In this document: positions 32,628 through 43,686 of the stretch, in pieces
How the letters are laid out: each line of letters starts with the position of its first letter
Numbering within the stretch: position 1 is the first letter of the stretch
NCBI GenBank assembly: GCA_905147135.1
Contig: LR990043.1
Location: 9,583,057 to 9,647,056 of the forward strand
Direction of reading: 5' to 3'
Length of the DNA stretch: 64,000 nt
Source of the DNA: Blastobasis lacticolella
Taxonomy: Eukaryota > Arthropoda > Insecta > Lepidoptera > Blastobasidae
Made by a program: the position numbers and the translations under genes
Notes under the pieces: generated by a model
Database searches by the model: none
What the model was told of the DNA's origin: nothing
The model's input: only the letters and a program-made list of their open reading frames with translations

Positions 32628-33075
32628 CAACAAATACAATACAATATCTTTATTTCAGACCCATAGTGTTAGTAGTATCAAATACATAGTGAGTTATAGA
32701 ACATTATTAGGTACTTCTAGACCATTTTTGTTCAGCACAGAGTAGTAGGTACTATTTACTAAACAAAACCGGCCTAGATTTCACATGGACATGACCTAAC
32801 AATAGGACACTGTAGTCCGTCTGCGATGGTCCCTGAGGGACCACTGACACTGCCTTGCGCACAATGACATTGAGGCCATCCACTTTTGCATCCGCGCATG
32901 CACTGCAATATCGAGACAACCCCAGCAGTATCCTGAACGCGTCGCTGTACTGGACTCCGATAGCCCTGAATGCCTTCTGCGAATAACGATTGATAGTAAG
33001 CACTACATAAAATGATTTTAACATACCTGGTACACTGTGCAAACCGACGAGCCAACATATTCGCCCACACAGCCA
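32628..33075 (-). pseudogene. LINE, C-terminal relic, frameshifted
   Basis: On the minus strand the first part (from about 33070) reads MWANMLARRFAQCTRYVK. After a frameshift near 32960 it continues IGVQYSDAFRILLGLSRY and CSACADAKVDGLNVIVRK. I recognise this order (NMLARRFAQC, then VQYNDAFRVLLGLPRFCSA) as the C-terminal part of a common lepidopteran LINE protein. The 3' end at 32628-32670 reads as AATAAAGATATTGTATTG on the minus strand, a poly(A)-signal-like motif before a short repetitive tail. The element is 5' truncated and the clade was not decided. Confidence 0.7.
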
Positions 33076-33102
33076 GAGCTATACAATAAAAACTTAGAAA
33101 GT

Positions 33103-33175
33103 CAGCGTGCTACGAAACTGCTACGAAAGTGACTCGCGCGCTACGCGATGCTGCGTGTCTGTAGAACTCTACGAC
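33103..33175. repeat. Short CTACGA-rich repeat, second locus
   Basis: GCGTGCTACGAAACTGCTAC and further CTACG copies match the 748-806 segment in style. It lies just right of the LINE relic. Confidence 0.4.
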
Positions 33176-33467
33176 ATAATTAGTTCTTTTTCTATTTCTG
33201 GACATACTATATACATATAACTATGATAATGTAAATGAAATGCCAGATGAAACAGATATGAAAGAAACAGGCGGCCAGTTATTGCTGCGATCCAAACTTG
33301 CTACGTGTTATTCGACTGCAGCGATTTCTTGAAATTTCATAGCGATTCCTACCCAACATTGCTCGGAATTGGAACAACATATTCATACAACCAAACATAA
33401 CCTAAATAATAATCTCACATAACAATACTTTCTAGTAGTTATTGTAAATGCGGATGTTTGGAAGGAC
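33176..33467. other. Short unassigned sequence
   Basis: Nothing recognised. Confidence 0.5.
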
Positions 33468-33584
33468 TCTATCACTCGAAACTACTAACCAGATTTTGAT
33501 GAATACATAATGATTTAAACTATCGCGATTATTATCACATATTTTAAAGGCATATTCCGGATTTCCTAAACCGCTGAACAGATT
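33468..33584. repeat. Repeat J/G fragment
   Basis: TCGAAACTACTAACCAGATT is followed by CTATCGCGATTATTATCACA and TTTTAAAGGCATATTCCGGA. This joins the J-type phrase seen at 1168 with the G-type phrase at 18590 and 19355, suggesting that G and J are parts of one longer dispersed element. Confidence 0.5.
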
Positions 33585-33589
33585 TAAAA

Positions 33590-34012
33590 ACATTTTTTTT
33601 ACACCACCGAGGTGGCAAACAAGCTTAGGGCCTGCCTGATGGTAAACAGCCTATAGACGTTTGCAATACCAGGGGCATCACCCACACGTTGCCGACCCCG
33701 TAAAAACCTTTTAACACCTTTCTTGAAGAGCTCCATGTTGTACTCTCCAGGGAAAACCTTTCCACGTAGTTCATTCCACAACCTTAGTGTGCGTGGGAGT
33801 ACCTTTGGAAGAGAAGTACCTTTGGAACCGCACAGTTCGCGATCACTTTGGCTCCAAGATGTGAGAATAAACTCCCTGGCGAGCGGTGCGATGATAGAAT
33901 GTAGCTGTAGGCAACACGTCAAACAGTTCTTCAGATCATACACCGCTGTACAAGCGGTAGAACACACATTTGGTAAGATTGGCAACTTGTTTTTAATGTG
34001 GGGAAAATCCAT
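33590..34012 (-). pseudogene. LINE D, longest C-terminal copy
   Basis: The minus strand has an open frame of 137 codons whose last part reads TLRLWNELRGKVFPGEYN, MELFKKGVKRFLRGRQ, VGDAPGIANVYR and a final RQALSLFATSVV before the stop at 33599. This is the C-terminus of a jockey-like LINE reverse transcriptase, downstream of the catalytic core. The beginning of the frame has no catalytic motif. TTTTTTTTA at 33592-33600 is the complement of the A tail. Shorter relatives are at 1318-1497 and 58284-58402. Confidence 0.8.
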
Positions 34013-34620
34013 TTACGGATGCGGATACCTACTCGGCAAAAGGTTATGTGGGAGTTGCCTATAAACAAAAAAACGTAACAAAGGACATATTCACAAGGCA
34101 AAAGCTGGTGATTTACATTAAAGTTATTTCCGTTAATTTAACATTAATTAAATTCACATCGGCTAGACGAGCGCCGGTCGTAAACCTTGCTTTACGGAGT
34201 ACATTTTCATTATCATAAAATTAATAAGCAGATTATTTACTACTCGAGTGGAAGCCATGGCCGCGGCTTGATTTTCATAAAATGTAAAGTGGAATATTAA
34301 AATTAGCTCACACAGCCGTCATAAATAGCGGGGAATTGCTCCTCACGTATTCAATTACCATTGAACGTGATGGGAAAAGTTAAAGATTGCAGGAAATTAT
34401 GCTTTTAATATGGTGTTCTTACGGCTTCTACGTCAGCTGCCGTCGCTTAAATTACTAATAGACTTACAATCTCACTTCACGGGCTCTATTTTTGAATCGC
34501 TCGCCTCCGTTCGAACGGTTTTCGAAGCATGGTCGCATCTCGCATCTCGCATCTAGCCGAACGGTTCTCCATTTTTTATCAGCATTTAAAATTAAATATT
34601 TTTTTAATTAATTATTTATT
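34013..34620. other. Unassigned single-copy sequence
   Basis: No gene seen. Several AATTA, TTAATTA and GAAATTA-type sites with GC-rich islands at 34190-34280 and 34420-34560. CATCTCGCATCTCGCATCT at 34534 is a short triplicated phrase. Confidence 0.4.
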
Positions 34621-34632
34621 AAGTAAAAATAT

Positions 34633-34894
34633 GAAATGTGCCGTGTGGTGACCGGTAGAGTAGAATAGCACCAACCCCTTACACTCGTGGGTGTCGTACA
34701 AGGCGACTAACGTTTAGAGGCAAAAGATCTAGTCTCCATAATCTGGAAAATGGGCAGCAGCGTTTATCATTGTTATGTTTGCAACACTGCGATCTCCAAC
34801 CCGCCTGCCAAGCGTGGAGATTATGGCAATAACCTCCCCTTTTGTGGGAGAGGCCTAAAGTCCTGTAGTGGACTGTTAAGGGGATGTGATGATG
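34633..34894 (+). mobile_element. Repeat A, complete copy with target duplication
   Basis: This 262-base copy runs from GAAATGTGCCGTGTGGTGAC, through GAATAGCACCAACCCCTTAC, GTCGTACAAGGCGACTAACG and GGGCAGCAGCG, to GTGATGATG. It is bracketed by the 12-base direct repeat AAGTAAAAATAT at 34621-34632 and 34895-34906. The duplication defines both ends of the unit and shows that it inserts as a short retroposon. The 5' start resembles other lepidopteran repeats beginning GCCGTGTGGT, as remembered. No tRNA-like head is evident. Confidence 0.9.
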
Positions 34895-34906
34895 AAGTAA
34901 AAATAT

Positions 34907-35937
34907 ACAACAGTAGTTACATTAAAGTCGAATTTGTCAAACTGCTGCGCAGTTTTAGGGCAGTTTTAGTTTTAGCGTAATTCAGTTTTAAATTACATTA
35001 GCAACACCGAAAGAGCACGGTTCACAAACTGAATTTTTCGTGCTGAAAATAAAAATAGAGAACCGTTCGACTCGATGCGAGTGATTCAAAAAAAGCAGTC
35101 TGGAAAACGGTGACAAATCGCAGACAACACCAATAAACCAAATATTAACGTTAAAGCTACTTAAGCGTAGAAACATTTATTACAATAAAATTCACATAAA
35201 ACGACACTTGCAGAGTAAAACAAACACCTACATTACTGTCACTACAATTTACATTTAAATTATTTGCGCAACACAAATAGCCCCATTAAGACAAAAAGCA
35301 TAAAGCCATTGTCGGAATGCCATTGGAAAGGGGCATAATTCTTTATGCTAACGTTACTTTATTATAGTATTGCAATGAAAAAGCGTTCCAATGTAGTGCA
35401 ATAAAGCTGGTCTTACTCCGAAAACAATTTAAGCTGAGTTATTCCTCGGCGCTGGCAATAAGTCGGGGCCTTACATGGCGTATAATGGTATGACACGACA
35501 AACAGCTTTAAGTGTGTAAAATATGGAATGTGACGTCAGCCAAACGCAGCCAGCCAGCCAGTGCGGGTTATTGTGGAGCGGAGTGGCCGGATGCAGTGCG
35601 GGTTCGGTGCGGGGTCTCAGCCAGGCGCCACTTCGCCGAATTTGCACTATTAATTGAACTACACATACAACTTAGCTCCATCCTCGAATCCTCCATTAAT
35701 CGCTTGAGCGTCGATAAGCTCAGATAAGTGCCGCAGTTTATTAACGCCCCTTCTAATGTTCACATTTTATTGTCTTTGACACGGATGTAAATTAGATAAC
35801 GGCTGTTGTAACGTCCTTCGAGAGTGGTGTAACTACTACTGTTAACTATGTTATTGTAATTGTATAAAATGTTATTAGCACTGGTTTATAGTATCTATCG
35901 AAAACGTTTTTTTTATAATATTTTTTAATACCTATGC
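34907..35937. other. Unassigned single-copy sequence
   Basis: No gene seen. A GC-rich patch at 35540-35640 includes CAGCCAGCCAGCCAGTGCGG. A 71-codon frame there has no known domain. Confidence 0.4.
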
Positions 35938-36064
35938 TTCGATAAATTCACAAGCGCCATATAAGCTCCAAAGTAAACAAAGCTTGTGTACCCATAAGGG
36001 TATTAGATAACTGATTAACTACTTATATACATTGTTTTTAATTCGTACTTATTATATACCATAC
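35938..36064 (-). mobile_element. SINE B, left (3') half, split by repeat A
   Basis: TTCACAAGCGCCATATAAGC and AACAAAGCTTGTG match the 3' half of the SINE B copies at 15.6 and 59.0 kb. The sequence breaks at ATACCATAC (36056-36064), which recurs at 38119-38127, where the SINE resumes. Confidence 0.85.
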
Positions 36065-36158
36065 GACCGTATGGTGTCCGGCAGAGTAGAATAGCACCAA
36101 CCCGTTACACACATGGGTGTCGTAAAAGGCGACTAATGTTTTCGAGGCAAAAGATCAA
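36065..36158 (+). mobile_element. Repeat A, part 1 of 3
   Basis: GACCGTATGGTGTCCGGCAG to GCGACTAATGTTTTCGAGGC is the 5' third of repeat A. It stops at AAGATCAA (36151-36158), the target duplication of the LINE inserted to its right. Confidence 0.88.
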
Positions 36159-36820
36159 TAGTCTGGCATAGGTCGGCCCACGCGAAGCTAGTGGATACGG
36201 CTCTCAACGAAACAAGCCGAATAATTACAGGCTGCTTCAAACCCACACCGGTCAAGATGTATCCACTGGCAGGTATTGCTCCTCCGGCCGTGCGCAGGGA
36301 AGTAGCGGGCGCTGTGGAGAAGCACAAGCAAGAAACTGACGAGAAACACCCTCTCCACAACTCCATCCCAGCTCCTCAACGTTTGAGGAGTCGTAAAAGT
36401 TTCCTCGCCACTGCCAAGGCTACTGACGATGCTCGGAATGCCAGAGCAAGTCTGTGACGAGAAAAATACGCTCCGCAATTATTTGTCCCACCCAAAGAGA
36501 AACTTCCACCTGAGTATGAATTGCCCTGGCCAGTTTGGAAGTCGCTGAACAAGTTGCGTGCCCAGGTCGGCAGATCTAAAGAAAACTTGTTCAGATGGGG
36601 GTACATCAACACCACCTGCGAGTGCGAAAGCGCCTGCGAGTGTGGAGCCTCGTCGCAGACCATGGCGCAGACTCCTGCTCGCTCCAAGATGTATTCAGTG
36701 CCTCAGACAGTACCATCCGCGTTGCTCGGTTTTGGTCTGGGAAAATATAAGTACCTAATTATAAATAAATAATGTTATACTTAACCTATTGATTATTGAA
36801 ACGATAAGAAGAAGAAGAAG
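36159..36820 (+). pseudogene. Jockey/CR1-like LINE tail with (GAA)n, inserted in repeat A
   Basis: The plus-strand frame starts inside the gene (VWHRSAHAKLVDTALNE, RIITGCFKPTPVKMYPLAG, IAPPAVRREVAG). After a stop near 36457 it continues PWPVWKSLNKLRAQVGRSK and LFRWGYINTTCEC, then by frameshift ends VARFWSGKI before TAA at 36748-36750. These are the C-terminal blocks of a LINE reverse transcriptase, including a Cys-rich segment near the end. The catalytic RT core is missing. The tail is GATAAGAAGAAGAAG. AAGATCAA at 36151-36158 and 36821-36828 brackets the insertion. Confidence 0.85.
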
Positions 36821-36828
36821 AAGATCAA

Positions 36829-36872
36829 GAGTCTCCGCTGTAAAAATGGGCAGCAGCATTTTCCATTGTTAT
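36829..36872 (+). mobile_element. Repeat A, part 2 of 3
   Basis: GAGTCTCCGCTGTAAAAATG and GGCAGCAGCATTTTCCATTG continue repeat A between the two LINE insertions, ending in GTTAT (36868-36872). Confidence 0.88.
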
Positions 36873-37994
36873 TTTTTTTTTATATGACGAGATAGGCATT
36901 TGACCGCCATCTCATTTGTTGGTAAGTGACGATGCGGCCGAAGATAAAGCATGCTCGTCTTGGAACAGCCTATTCACTCTAGACTTGAAGGCATCCAGAT
37001 TATATTGATCAGGGAACACACTCGCAGTGTTCCAAGGAACGTGTTCCATTCCTTAGCCGTACGCATTATAAAAGTCGAGCCAAAACGACTCGTGCGGATA
37101 GCTGGAAGATCCACGCCATAAGGATGAAGCGCTCGCCCGAATCGCGTCTCCCGATGGCGGAAAGGAGCCGGTGGAATGAGGTCGTGCAGCTGCTTCACAC
37201 ACTCTCCGAAATGTAACCTGTAGAAGACCGACAGACGCACAACCCTACGCCGATGTTCGAGGCTCTGCAGCCTAGCCCTAATCAACCGCGGGTCACAAAT
37301 TATCTTCTTTGCACGTTTTTCCACCGAATCCAAAGCCACCAGTTGATATTTGGCTGATCCATCCCAGAGGAGGCAGCAGTACTCCATGCACGATCGCTTT
37401 TGTGCTTGATATAGCTGAAGCAATTGCTTTGAAGTGAAGTACCGCCTAACCTTCGAGAGGATACCAAGTATTTTTGCTGCAGTCTTTGCTTTGGATTCGA
37501 TGTACTGACCGAAGTTGAGATTTGAAGATAGCTCAACACCAAGAAGCTGTAGGTTGTCGGTCATTTTCACAGGAACATCCTCAAAAGTTGGAGTTAGAAG
37601 GAATGGACTCCTTTTGGCGGAAAACAAACACGCCTGAGTTTTGGTTGCGTTGAACGTCACCAGATTGGTTTCTCCTCATTCAGAAACTGCTTTAAGAGCT
37701 TTGTCCAAACGATCAACCATGGCCTCTCGAAAAGACTGAATATCGTCCCTGTTGGCTTTTGCCTCTGACAGATATCTATCCGTTACTGTGCTGTCATCTG
37801 CGTACCCAAAGGTACCTGGTACAAGCAGATTGTCAATATGCAGCAGGAATAAAGTCGCGGACAATACAGATCCCTGAGGAACTCCCGCGTCGATAGCCTG
37901 AAGATTAGACGAGTAGCCATCGATAACTACACGGATTGAATGTCCACTCAAAAAATCCGATATTTAAACATTATATTTAATTTAACTTTAATTA
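36873..37994 (-). pseudogene. Jockey-like LINE, RT core to C-terminus, antisense insertion in repeat A
   Basis: On the minus strand the frame begins truncated at SDFLSGHS near 37963. It shows the RT signatures GVPQGSVLSATLF and GYADDS (the catalytic Asp pair), then LLGVELSSNLNFG, YFTSKQLLQLYQAQ, CMEYC and RTAKEWN. A TGA at 37676-37678, where the family has Trp, splits it into frames of 91 and 228 codons. A later frameshift near 37030 diverts the end; the other frame gives FPDQYNLDAFKSRVNRLF and a stop at 36912-36914. A T-run at 36873-36881 is the complement of the A tail. GTTAT flanks both sides. Endonuclease and N-terminal RT are absent. Confidence 0.9.
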
Positions 37995-37999
37995 GTTAT

Positions 38000-38118
38000 A
38001 TTTAAACACTGAGATCTCCAACCCACCTGCCAAGCGTGGCGATTATGGCAATAACCTCCCCTTTCGTGGGAGAGGCCCTAAGTCCTACGGAGGACTGTTA
38101 CGGGCTGTGATGATGATG
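38000..38118 (+). mobile_element. Repeat A, part 3 of 3
   Basis: GAGATCTCCAACCCACCTGC to GTGATGATGATGAT completes repeat A after the antisense jockey-like insertion. Confidence 0.88.
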
Positions 38119-38240
38119 ATACCATACTACACCCAGACACGTAACAGAAATTAAATTTCAATTTCTGTTAGGCCGAGAATCGAACCCGGGACCTCTGCGT
38201 AGCGACCGGCATGTTAACCAACTGAACCATTCAGGTCGTC
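38119..38240 (-). mobile_element. SINE B, right (5') half with tRNA-Gly-like head
   Basis: After the ATACCATAC duplication the sequence continues CACCCAGACACGTAACAGAA and then the tRNA-like head (minus-strand CCCGGGTTCGATTCTCGGCC, ending GACGACCTGAATGGTTCAGT). Joined to 35938-36064 it makes one SINE B of normal length. Confidence 0.87.
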
Positions 38241-38262
38241 CTTTTTTCAATGTTTTCTATTT

Positions 38263-38342
38263 ATCATCATATCAGCCGAAAGACTGCCCACTGCTGGGCA
38301 TAGGCCTCCCCCAGAGATCTCCACAAAGGCCGGTCCTGTTTC
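38263..38342 (-). pseudogene. RTE-clade LINE 3' fragment
   Basis: ATCATCATATCAGCCGAAAG, then CCCACTGCTGGGCATAGGCC and CTCCACAAAGGCCGG match the 3' coding end of the RTE family in antisense. About 80 bases remain, beginning 22 bases right of SINE B. Confidence 0.8.
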
Positions 38343-40468
38343 TTATTATAAGTCATCATATTCGCTATCCGTGACATCTTGACGAGATTACAGTTTCTCT
38401 GTACATACGTCATACGTATTTATAACAAGTAAACAAGGACACTGCGGAAATCTTTCCCGAACATTGTCTCCTAGACTCGATTCTGCGTCGGTGGAAATGT
38501 AATCAGCTGACTCAGGGAAATCAATGTGGGCGGCATTTAGGGTGTATGAGCGGCGCATTGACGTCATGGCATTGCGTCACCGCTCTGGCGAATAACGTTT
38601 AGCATTCCCAAGGCTCAGTCAGTCTAGTCGTATTAAAGGATATATTATGCGCACATAGCCACTACAGAACCATTAATAGCCTATGAGTCCGTAGTGTACA
38701 AGTAGATCAAAATAGGCTTGCGAGACTGTTCAACAAGTCTCAGAGTTCAGAATATCTTAGTCGACAGTATTAGAAGACACACCTAATGAGTGACGAGCCG
38801 TTGCGGTGATGAAGTTTGCCGAGCCTCAAAGTACGAAACGGTCCGACATCTAGTTAATATTGAATATAATCACGCCAAACATTAATTTCAACAAATATAT
38901 AGGTCCACTGCAAATCAAATACTCAATTCAACAGCATGAATAAACATGATACACATGTTCGTTGTTGAAAATACTCCATTTTTAGATTGAGATGGAAATT
39001 GTATCTACTGTATAGAGGTATATGTAAATCTTTTTATAGAAACGATACAAAACTAGACTAGTCCAGTCGTTATTTGCAAGGAAGTCTACGCTCGAGCAAA
39101 GGCAGACTAGTCGGCGCGGCGGCGACAGCGATGCCCGCGATTACACTATAATTTGAAGCACTTACTAAGACTTTTCGAATGAGGAATACTATCATATTTT
39201 TATATAATAGAGGAGAATTTCAAAAAAAATACTACCGTTCTACAATATCCATATCCCACTCGAGGTGGGATGGCCTATCCCTGCAAAATTTAATATTTGG
39301 TATTTTGCGTGACGAAAATATTTATCTTTATTACTACCTTTATTAAAGTCCTCAAAAATATTTTTTTCACATTTATAATTATTGTATGAAATAGGATAAA
39401 TAACTAATAGGAAGTAGGAAACATGCACTACGAAAATTTTATTAAAATTTGTACTTATTAGCTCGCATTCGTAGACATGTATCATATAATTGGGTATGTA
39501 ACGTTAAATCGTTAAATTTTGAAGTAGGTATACTTTAATTTTATTCATTCCCAACAAAACTTAATTGAGCTTGCATTCCTAGTCGGTCTCTTTACTGCCA
39601 TGTTTACGAGCGCTAATAATATCTTGCTTACAACAAATTTGTATCAACAATTAAGAACCAAGACAATAACAAAACAATTATGGCCGCCACAAACGCGGTT
39701 CCAGCAAGTGGGGCCCATTCAGCAGGGATACGATGCAATTCGACGCACGAATTCGATTTATGAACACTTCGCCCGCACACCGTACTACACCTTAACATTA
39801 TGTGCACATATCTACTCATAATGTGGATGTAAAAAGATACGACTATCGTAAAAGCCCCACTGAAAATAATTTGAGCGATGTTACTCGTTTTTCGCGAGAC
39901 ATTCTGTGGTAGGGGCCGCATAAAAGTTGAACATCAGACGGCCTAATGGATTAGAAGAATTGCCTCCAATCGTAAAGCCTGGTGAAACATTGGTACAGGC
40001 CTAGGGAAACAATAAAGTCTGCAATCTGTGTTGTTGTCGGTACGCGTGATGTATTAATAGTGGTATATCTATTTGGTACGGAGTTATTCAGGGTTCGTGT
40101 CTAGTCATCGTGGGGTATTCAGACGTCTCTCTCGATTACAAATTGATGTCAGTCTCGAACATGCGATTGTGATTCCGAACGATTCGTAGCAGCCAATGAA
40201 TATGTCACGGCGCCGTCATACGAGTATGAGGGGCTGTTACGGCTGCGGTTAATAACGGGCCCTAGAATTCAATTAAATTATTAAACGGAGGGACAGTTGC
40301 CCCGTTCTCCTAGACGAAACGACCCCATGCTGTTCCTTTTACATTTGTTTATTAATCTGTGCTTTGGCCGGAAAATACATGTAAAATCTGACAGAGTTTT
40401 TCCGTGAAAGATATTATAATTGTTAGTTTTATATATGTTACCGTAATGTAGTGAAAATCGTTCGTTTA
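38343..40468. other. Unassigned single-copy sequence
   Basis: No gene recognised. The 97-codon minus frame at 39628-39921 contains a Val/Ile/Leu-rich stretch but no known domain. CATTGACGTCATGGCATTGCG at 38556-38576 contains a perfect CRE-like TGACGTCA. Confidence 0.4.
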
Positions 40469-40499
40469 TAATCTAACGTATTCAGAGTACGTTAGATTA
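40469..40499. repeat. Short palindrome, with a related copy at 40688-40717
   Basis: TAATCTAACGTA and TACGTTAGATTA are exactly complementary around TTCAGAG. About 220 bases to the right TAATCTAACGTA and TACGTTGCATTA repeat the arrangement with two changes around a 6-base gap. Confidence 0.6.
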
Positions 40500-42534
40500 C
40501 TGTGTCAAAAAATTGTGATCTGTCACATTATAAGGCAATTCGGCACTGCGCCCTCATTAAGTTGTCACATCACATCACAAACTCCTAACCGAATTTAAAC
40601 ATTATATTTATTGTTTCTTCTAAAAATGCGTTTAGTTGTAAATGATTCGGTGAATTTCGTTGTAGGTCACAATATTTCAATAGTTCATAATCTAACGTAT
40701 ATGACTACGTTGCATTATAAACTGGCCGTTTTTTACAATCTTACACTGATATATCCAATCAGATTAGTGAAAAATAAAAGATATTAAAACCACAAGAGCA
40801 AACATGCATGATCACGTCGTAAGTTTATAGAGACTTGAGCCAAATCCACAAGTCTAACAGTATGATGGACGACCCCAACCAACGTAAAATACGGGAATCT
40901 TCATAGATAGTATAAAAATATCTACCACATTTTACTATACTTATCTTAAGCAATAAATAGTGCAATAAATAGTATTTTAGTAATTGTAGTGTAAACGTTC
41001 CGGTGATCATTCATTTGGTCGGTCAGTTAGTCAATCTGTCATTCATAAATTGCCAACCTAGGATCAAGAACGACAGTCAAAGAGTGCGGTTGGGTCAACT
41101 AGTTATCCCCCGTCTATGTATAGACAGAATGTTGTTCAGTGTGCAAATATAATCACATGTTCATTGTTCTAATGTTTGCTATAAACCATAGTAGGAAAAT
41201 AGTCTTTGTGAGATAATGCATTTAAATTGTGCTTTCAATTATGTTTTTAACATTTGTGCAACAAATTGGAGAAGTAAGGAAAATATCAGTCCGTGAAGTG
41301 TAAAATGGTAGCAAGCATTAGAGCCTCCATGCGTCAGTGCAGCACTCAGTTCGCTCTCGCAATCTCGCTGTGATTTAGTCGAACTGTATTCACAAAGCAC
41401 CAGTTACTTTTTTTTTAATCTAGGTCATCCGACGGCAAATGCGTCCCACTCGATTTATTTCCACTTTTACTGCAATGGCAATGGTCCAATTTTACAATCT
41501 ACCCCCGGACCTGAGTTCTACAAGAAAAATACGTTTTTCAAAAATCTAGGGTTTCTTTTTTTTTACCGAAACTGTTTCGCGCTTCTGGCCGATAGGAGTA
41601 GAGTTGTGTTGTTGGGAAGTGTTTCTGTTAAATCTAACTGTTATGTTTTCTTCCTTAGGTCTTGTTTAGGTATCAAATTAGTTCTTAAGCGAGATGTGAA
41701 CGTGCTGCTACTTTAGGAAAAAATCAGTTCTCGCTAACCACAATAATTATCAAACATCTAAAACAAAGTTTTCATTGACAACGTCTTTAAAGAGCAAAAA
41801 ATTTTTTTTCTAAAAACTTGTTCATTTCTATTCCACTAATTTCTTAGAGTGCCACAATTTTAATCGAATCCGGTGACGGCGTCGTTATTCTTGAACACAA
41901 AGTAAGATTTCAAAATGGCGACACTTAGTTCCAGTTTTGGCCACCGGATCACTCAATAGGCATTTAAACTCATTATCTCTAATTTAAACTCAAACTGTCT
42001 AACAGCAGGTACCCTTATTGATATCTCAAATTTATTTTAAATGCGTTGACTCAGGTTCTTAAAATCATTATTATAATCATTGATTTATATAGTCTTTGTT
42101 TATACCTATGTATGGGGGAAATAAGCGTTTTTGTCGCAAGTACATATTTGCTGAAATATTTGAAATTGTACATAACATGTCAAAATTAATACTTGATTTC
42201 GAAAAAAGATAATCGATTTCGAATAAAGAGTAAATTTAGATGCCGATACAAATTAAATGCAAGTTTTTATGAGGATTTGAAAATACCCCTTTTCGGTTGT
42301 CAGTTTTGCCTCTTTAACCAGATGTAATTATATAAAGAAGGTACTTATCACAATAATGATGTGCACCAATTAGCTTAATGTTGTCAGATTATACCCACAG
42401 AGTTTCATTGTAATCGGATTTGCCATTTCCAATTGAAAAATGTATATGATAATTACATTTTCCGTCATTTTCGCCATACAACACGCCAATTTCATTGGTA
42501 AGAACCTAATATTTATTTAAACTTTAATGTATTT
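40500..42534. other. Unassigned single-copy sequence
   Basis: Contains the second short palindrome at 40688-40717. No gene recognised. T-runs at 41408 and 41558 resemble retroposon tails or splice tracts, but no coding block adjoins them. Confidence 0.4.
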
Positions 42535-42544
42535 TACAAGTGTA

Positions 42545-42715
42545 CAAATGTGTTCTGTGGTCATGTTGGCGTTTGTCTCGGTTGTGTTCTCGCGCGAGAG
42601 GGGTCCGCCTTGACCATGATCCAGGATTTGGCAGATCAGGTAATTAGAGTGGAGCGATTACCATCTGACCTCCGCGACCTTGCTAACAGGGGAACCTGAC
42701 CAGATTGGATCATAG
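42545..42715 (-). mobile_element. SINE C copy, 5' truncated, with target duplication
   Basis: Body TTGGCGTTTGTCTCGGTTGT to CCTGACCAGATTGGATCATA in antisense. TACAAGTGTA at 42535-42544 and 42716-42725 is the target duplication. The tRNA-like head is absent. Confidence 0.88.
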
Positions 42716-42725
42716 TACAAGTGTA

Positions 42726-43319
42726 TTCAATGTACCATCCTTAAATTGTAAAAACATTAACTGGTTAGTTTTATTACAGTTTCTATTAATTAATTTATAC
42801 ATATTTGTGTTCCTAAGGAAATAATACAAAATATGTAAATATGCTGTTGGAATATTTCCCAACAATGTTCACGATTTCATCTAGATAAAGAATGGCACGG
42901 CCATTATTCCACATATTCAGTGAGATATCTAGTGTGGAATATAGAAATTAATTATTCAGGGCTCGCACACGACTCGGACGAGCAAAATGATAATAGGAAT
43001 GCTATTAACATTATTGCATGAGAATATACATTTAACAAGATATTTTGTTCTGTTATGACATTATATAAGCAAGTACAATAAGCAAACTTTGATACCTAGT
43101 CAAAATTATTTATTTCAGTATTTTGCATAGGTATTTATTGAAGCAAAATCAGTGTACCAAAATCTAATGAACAGTTTCAGTGTAGCAATGTCACTAAACG
43201 GATACCAGTACAGTAAGTACCTCAAACAGCTAAATTATTGACGAAAATCTGTAACAACAATCTTCTATATGTGTAATTACTTGCTACACTGTTTTTGCTA
43301 CTATAACGAGGACTATCAA
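42726..43319. other. Unassigned sequence
   Basis: AT-rich sequence with no gene or repeat recognised. Confidence 0.5.
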
Positions 43320-43440
43320 CCTGTTTGATAGATATATAGATAGATACACTCTTTATTGCACAAAAAAAAAACATTAACTGATATATTTAAACATTGTGCG
43401 CAAAGGCGGCCATATCGCCTGTTTGTTTGTTTGTCTTTCT
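43320..43440 (-). repeat. Probable LINE 3' end with GATA-type tail
   Basis: On the plus strand GATAGATATATAGATAGATA is followed by CACTCTTTATTGCAC, which on the minus strand is a CAATAAAG poly(A)-signal-like motif before a (TATC)n tail. TGCGCAAAGGCGGCCATATC just right resembles lepidopteran LINE 3' untranslated sequence. No coding block is left. Confidence 0.5.
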
Positions 43441-43510
43441 TTGACATCGGCACCATGCATTCTTTTTTATTTTTTGTATTAATAACTTCAATATAAAGAG
43501 ACAGCCATTA

Positions 43511-43686
43511 TACAGGATGTTACATAATATATGTATGAAGCATTGAACTGGATGGAGTGCTAAACATATTAAAACGATAGGTACAATTATTTCTGTCGTA
43601 CGTGGAATTTTTGTACCTATCGTTTTCATAAATTTAGCACTCCATCCGGTTCACGGCTTCATACATATATTATGTAACACCCGGTA
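43511..43686. mobile_element. Foldback TIR element, 76-bp arms
   Basis: Positions 43511-43586 and 43611-43686 are inverted copies, roughly 85 percent identical, around a 24-base loop. Ends are TACAGGATGTTACATAATAT at the left and, inverted, TACCGGGTGTTACATAATAT at the right. TA at each end could be the target duplication. Small size and lack of coding fit a MITE. The transcript would form a long hairpin. Confidence 0.8.

Noticed and set aside
33723..34064. 113-codon plus-strand frame
   Set aside because: It is the shadow of the LINE D C-terminus, which is read on the minus strand.
36974..37951. An intact reverse-transcriptase gene
   Set aside because: The 91- and 228-codon frames are one protein split by an in-frame TGA, with a later frameshift and no endonuclease or N-terminal RT. 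It is a dead LINE fragment, not a host gene.
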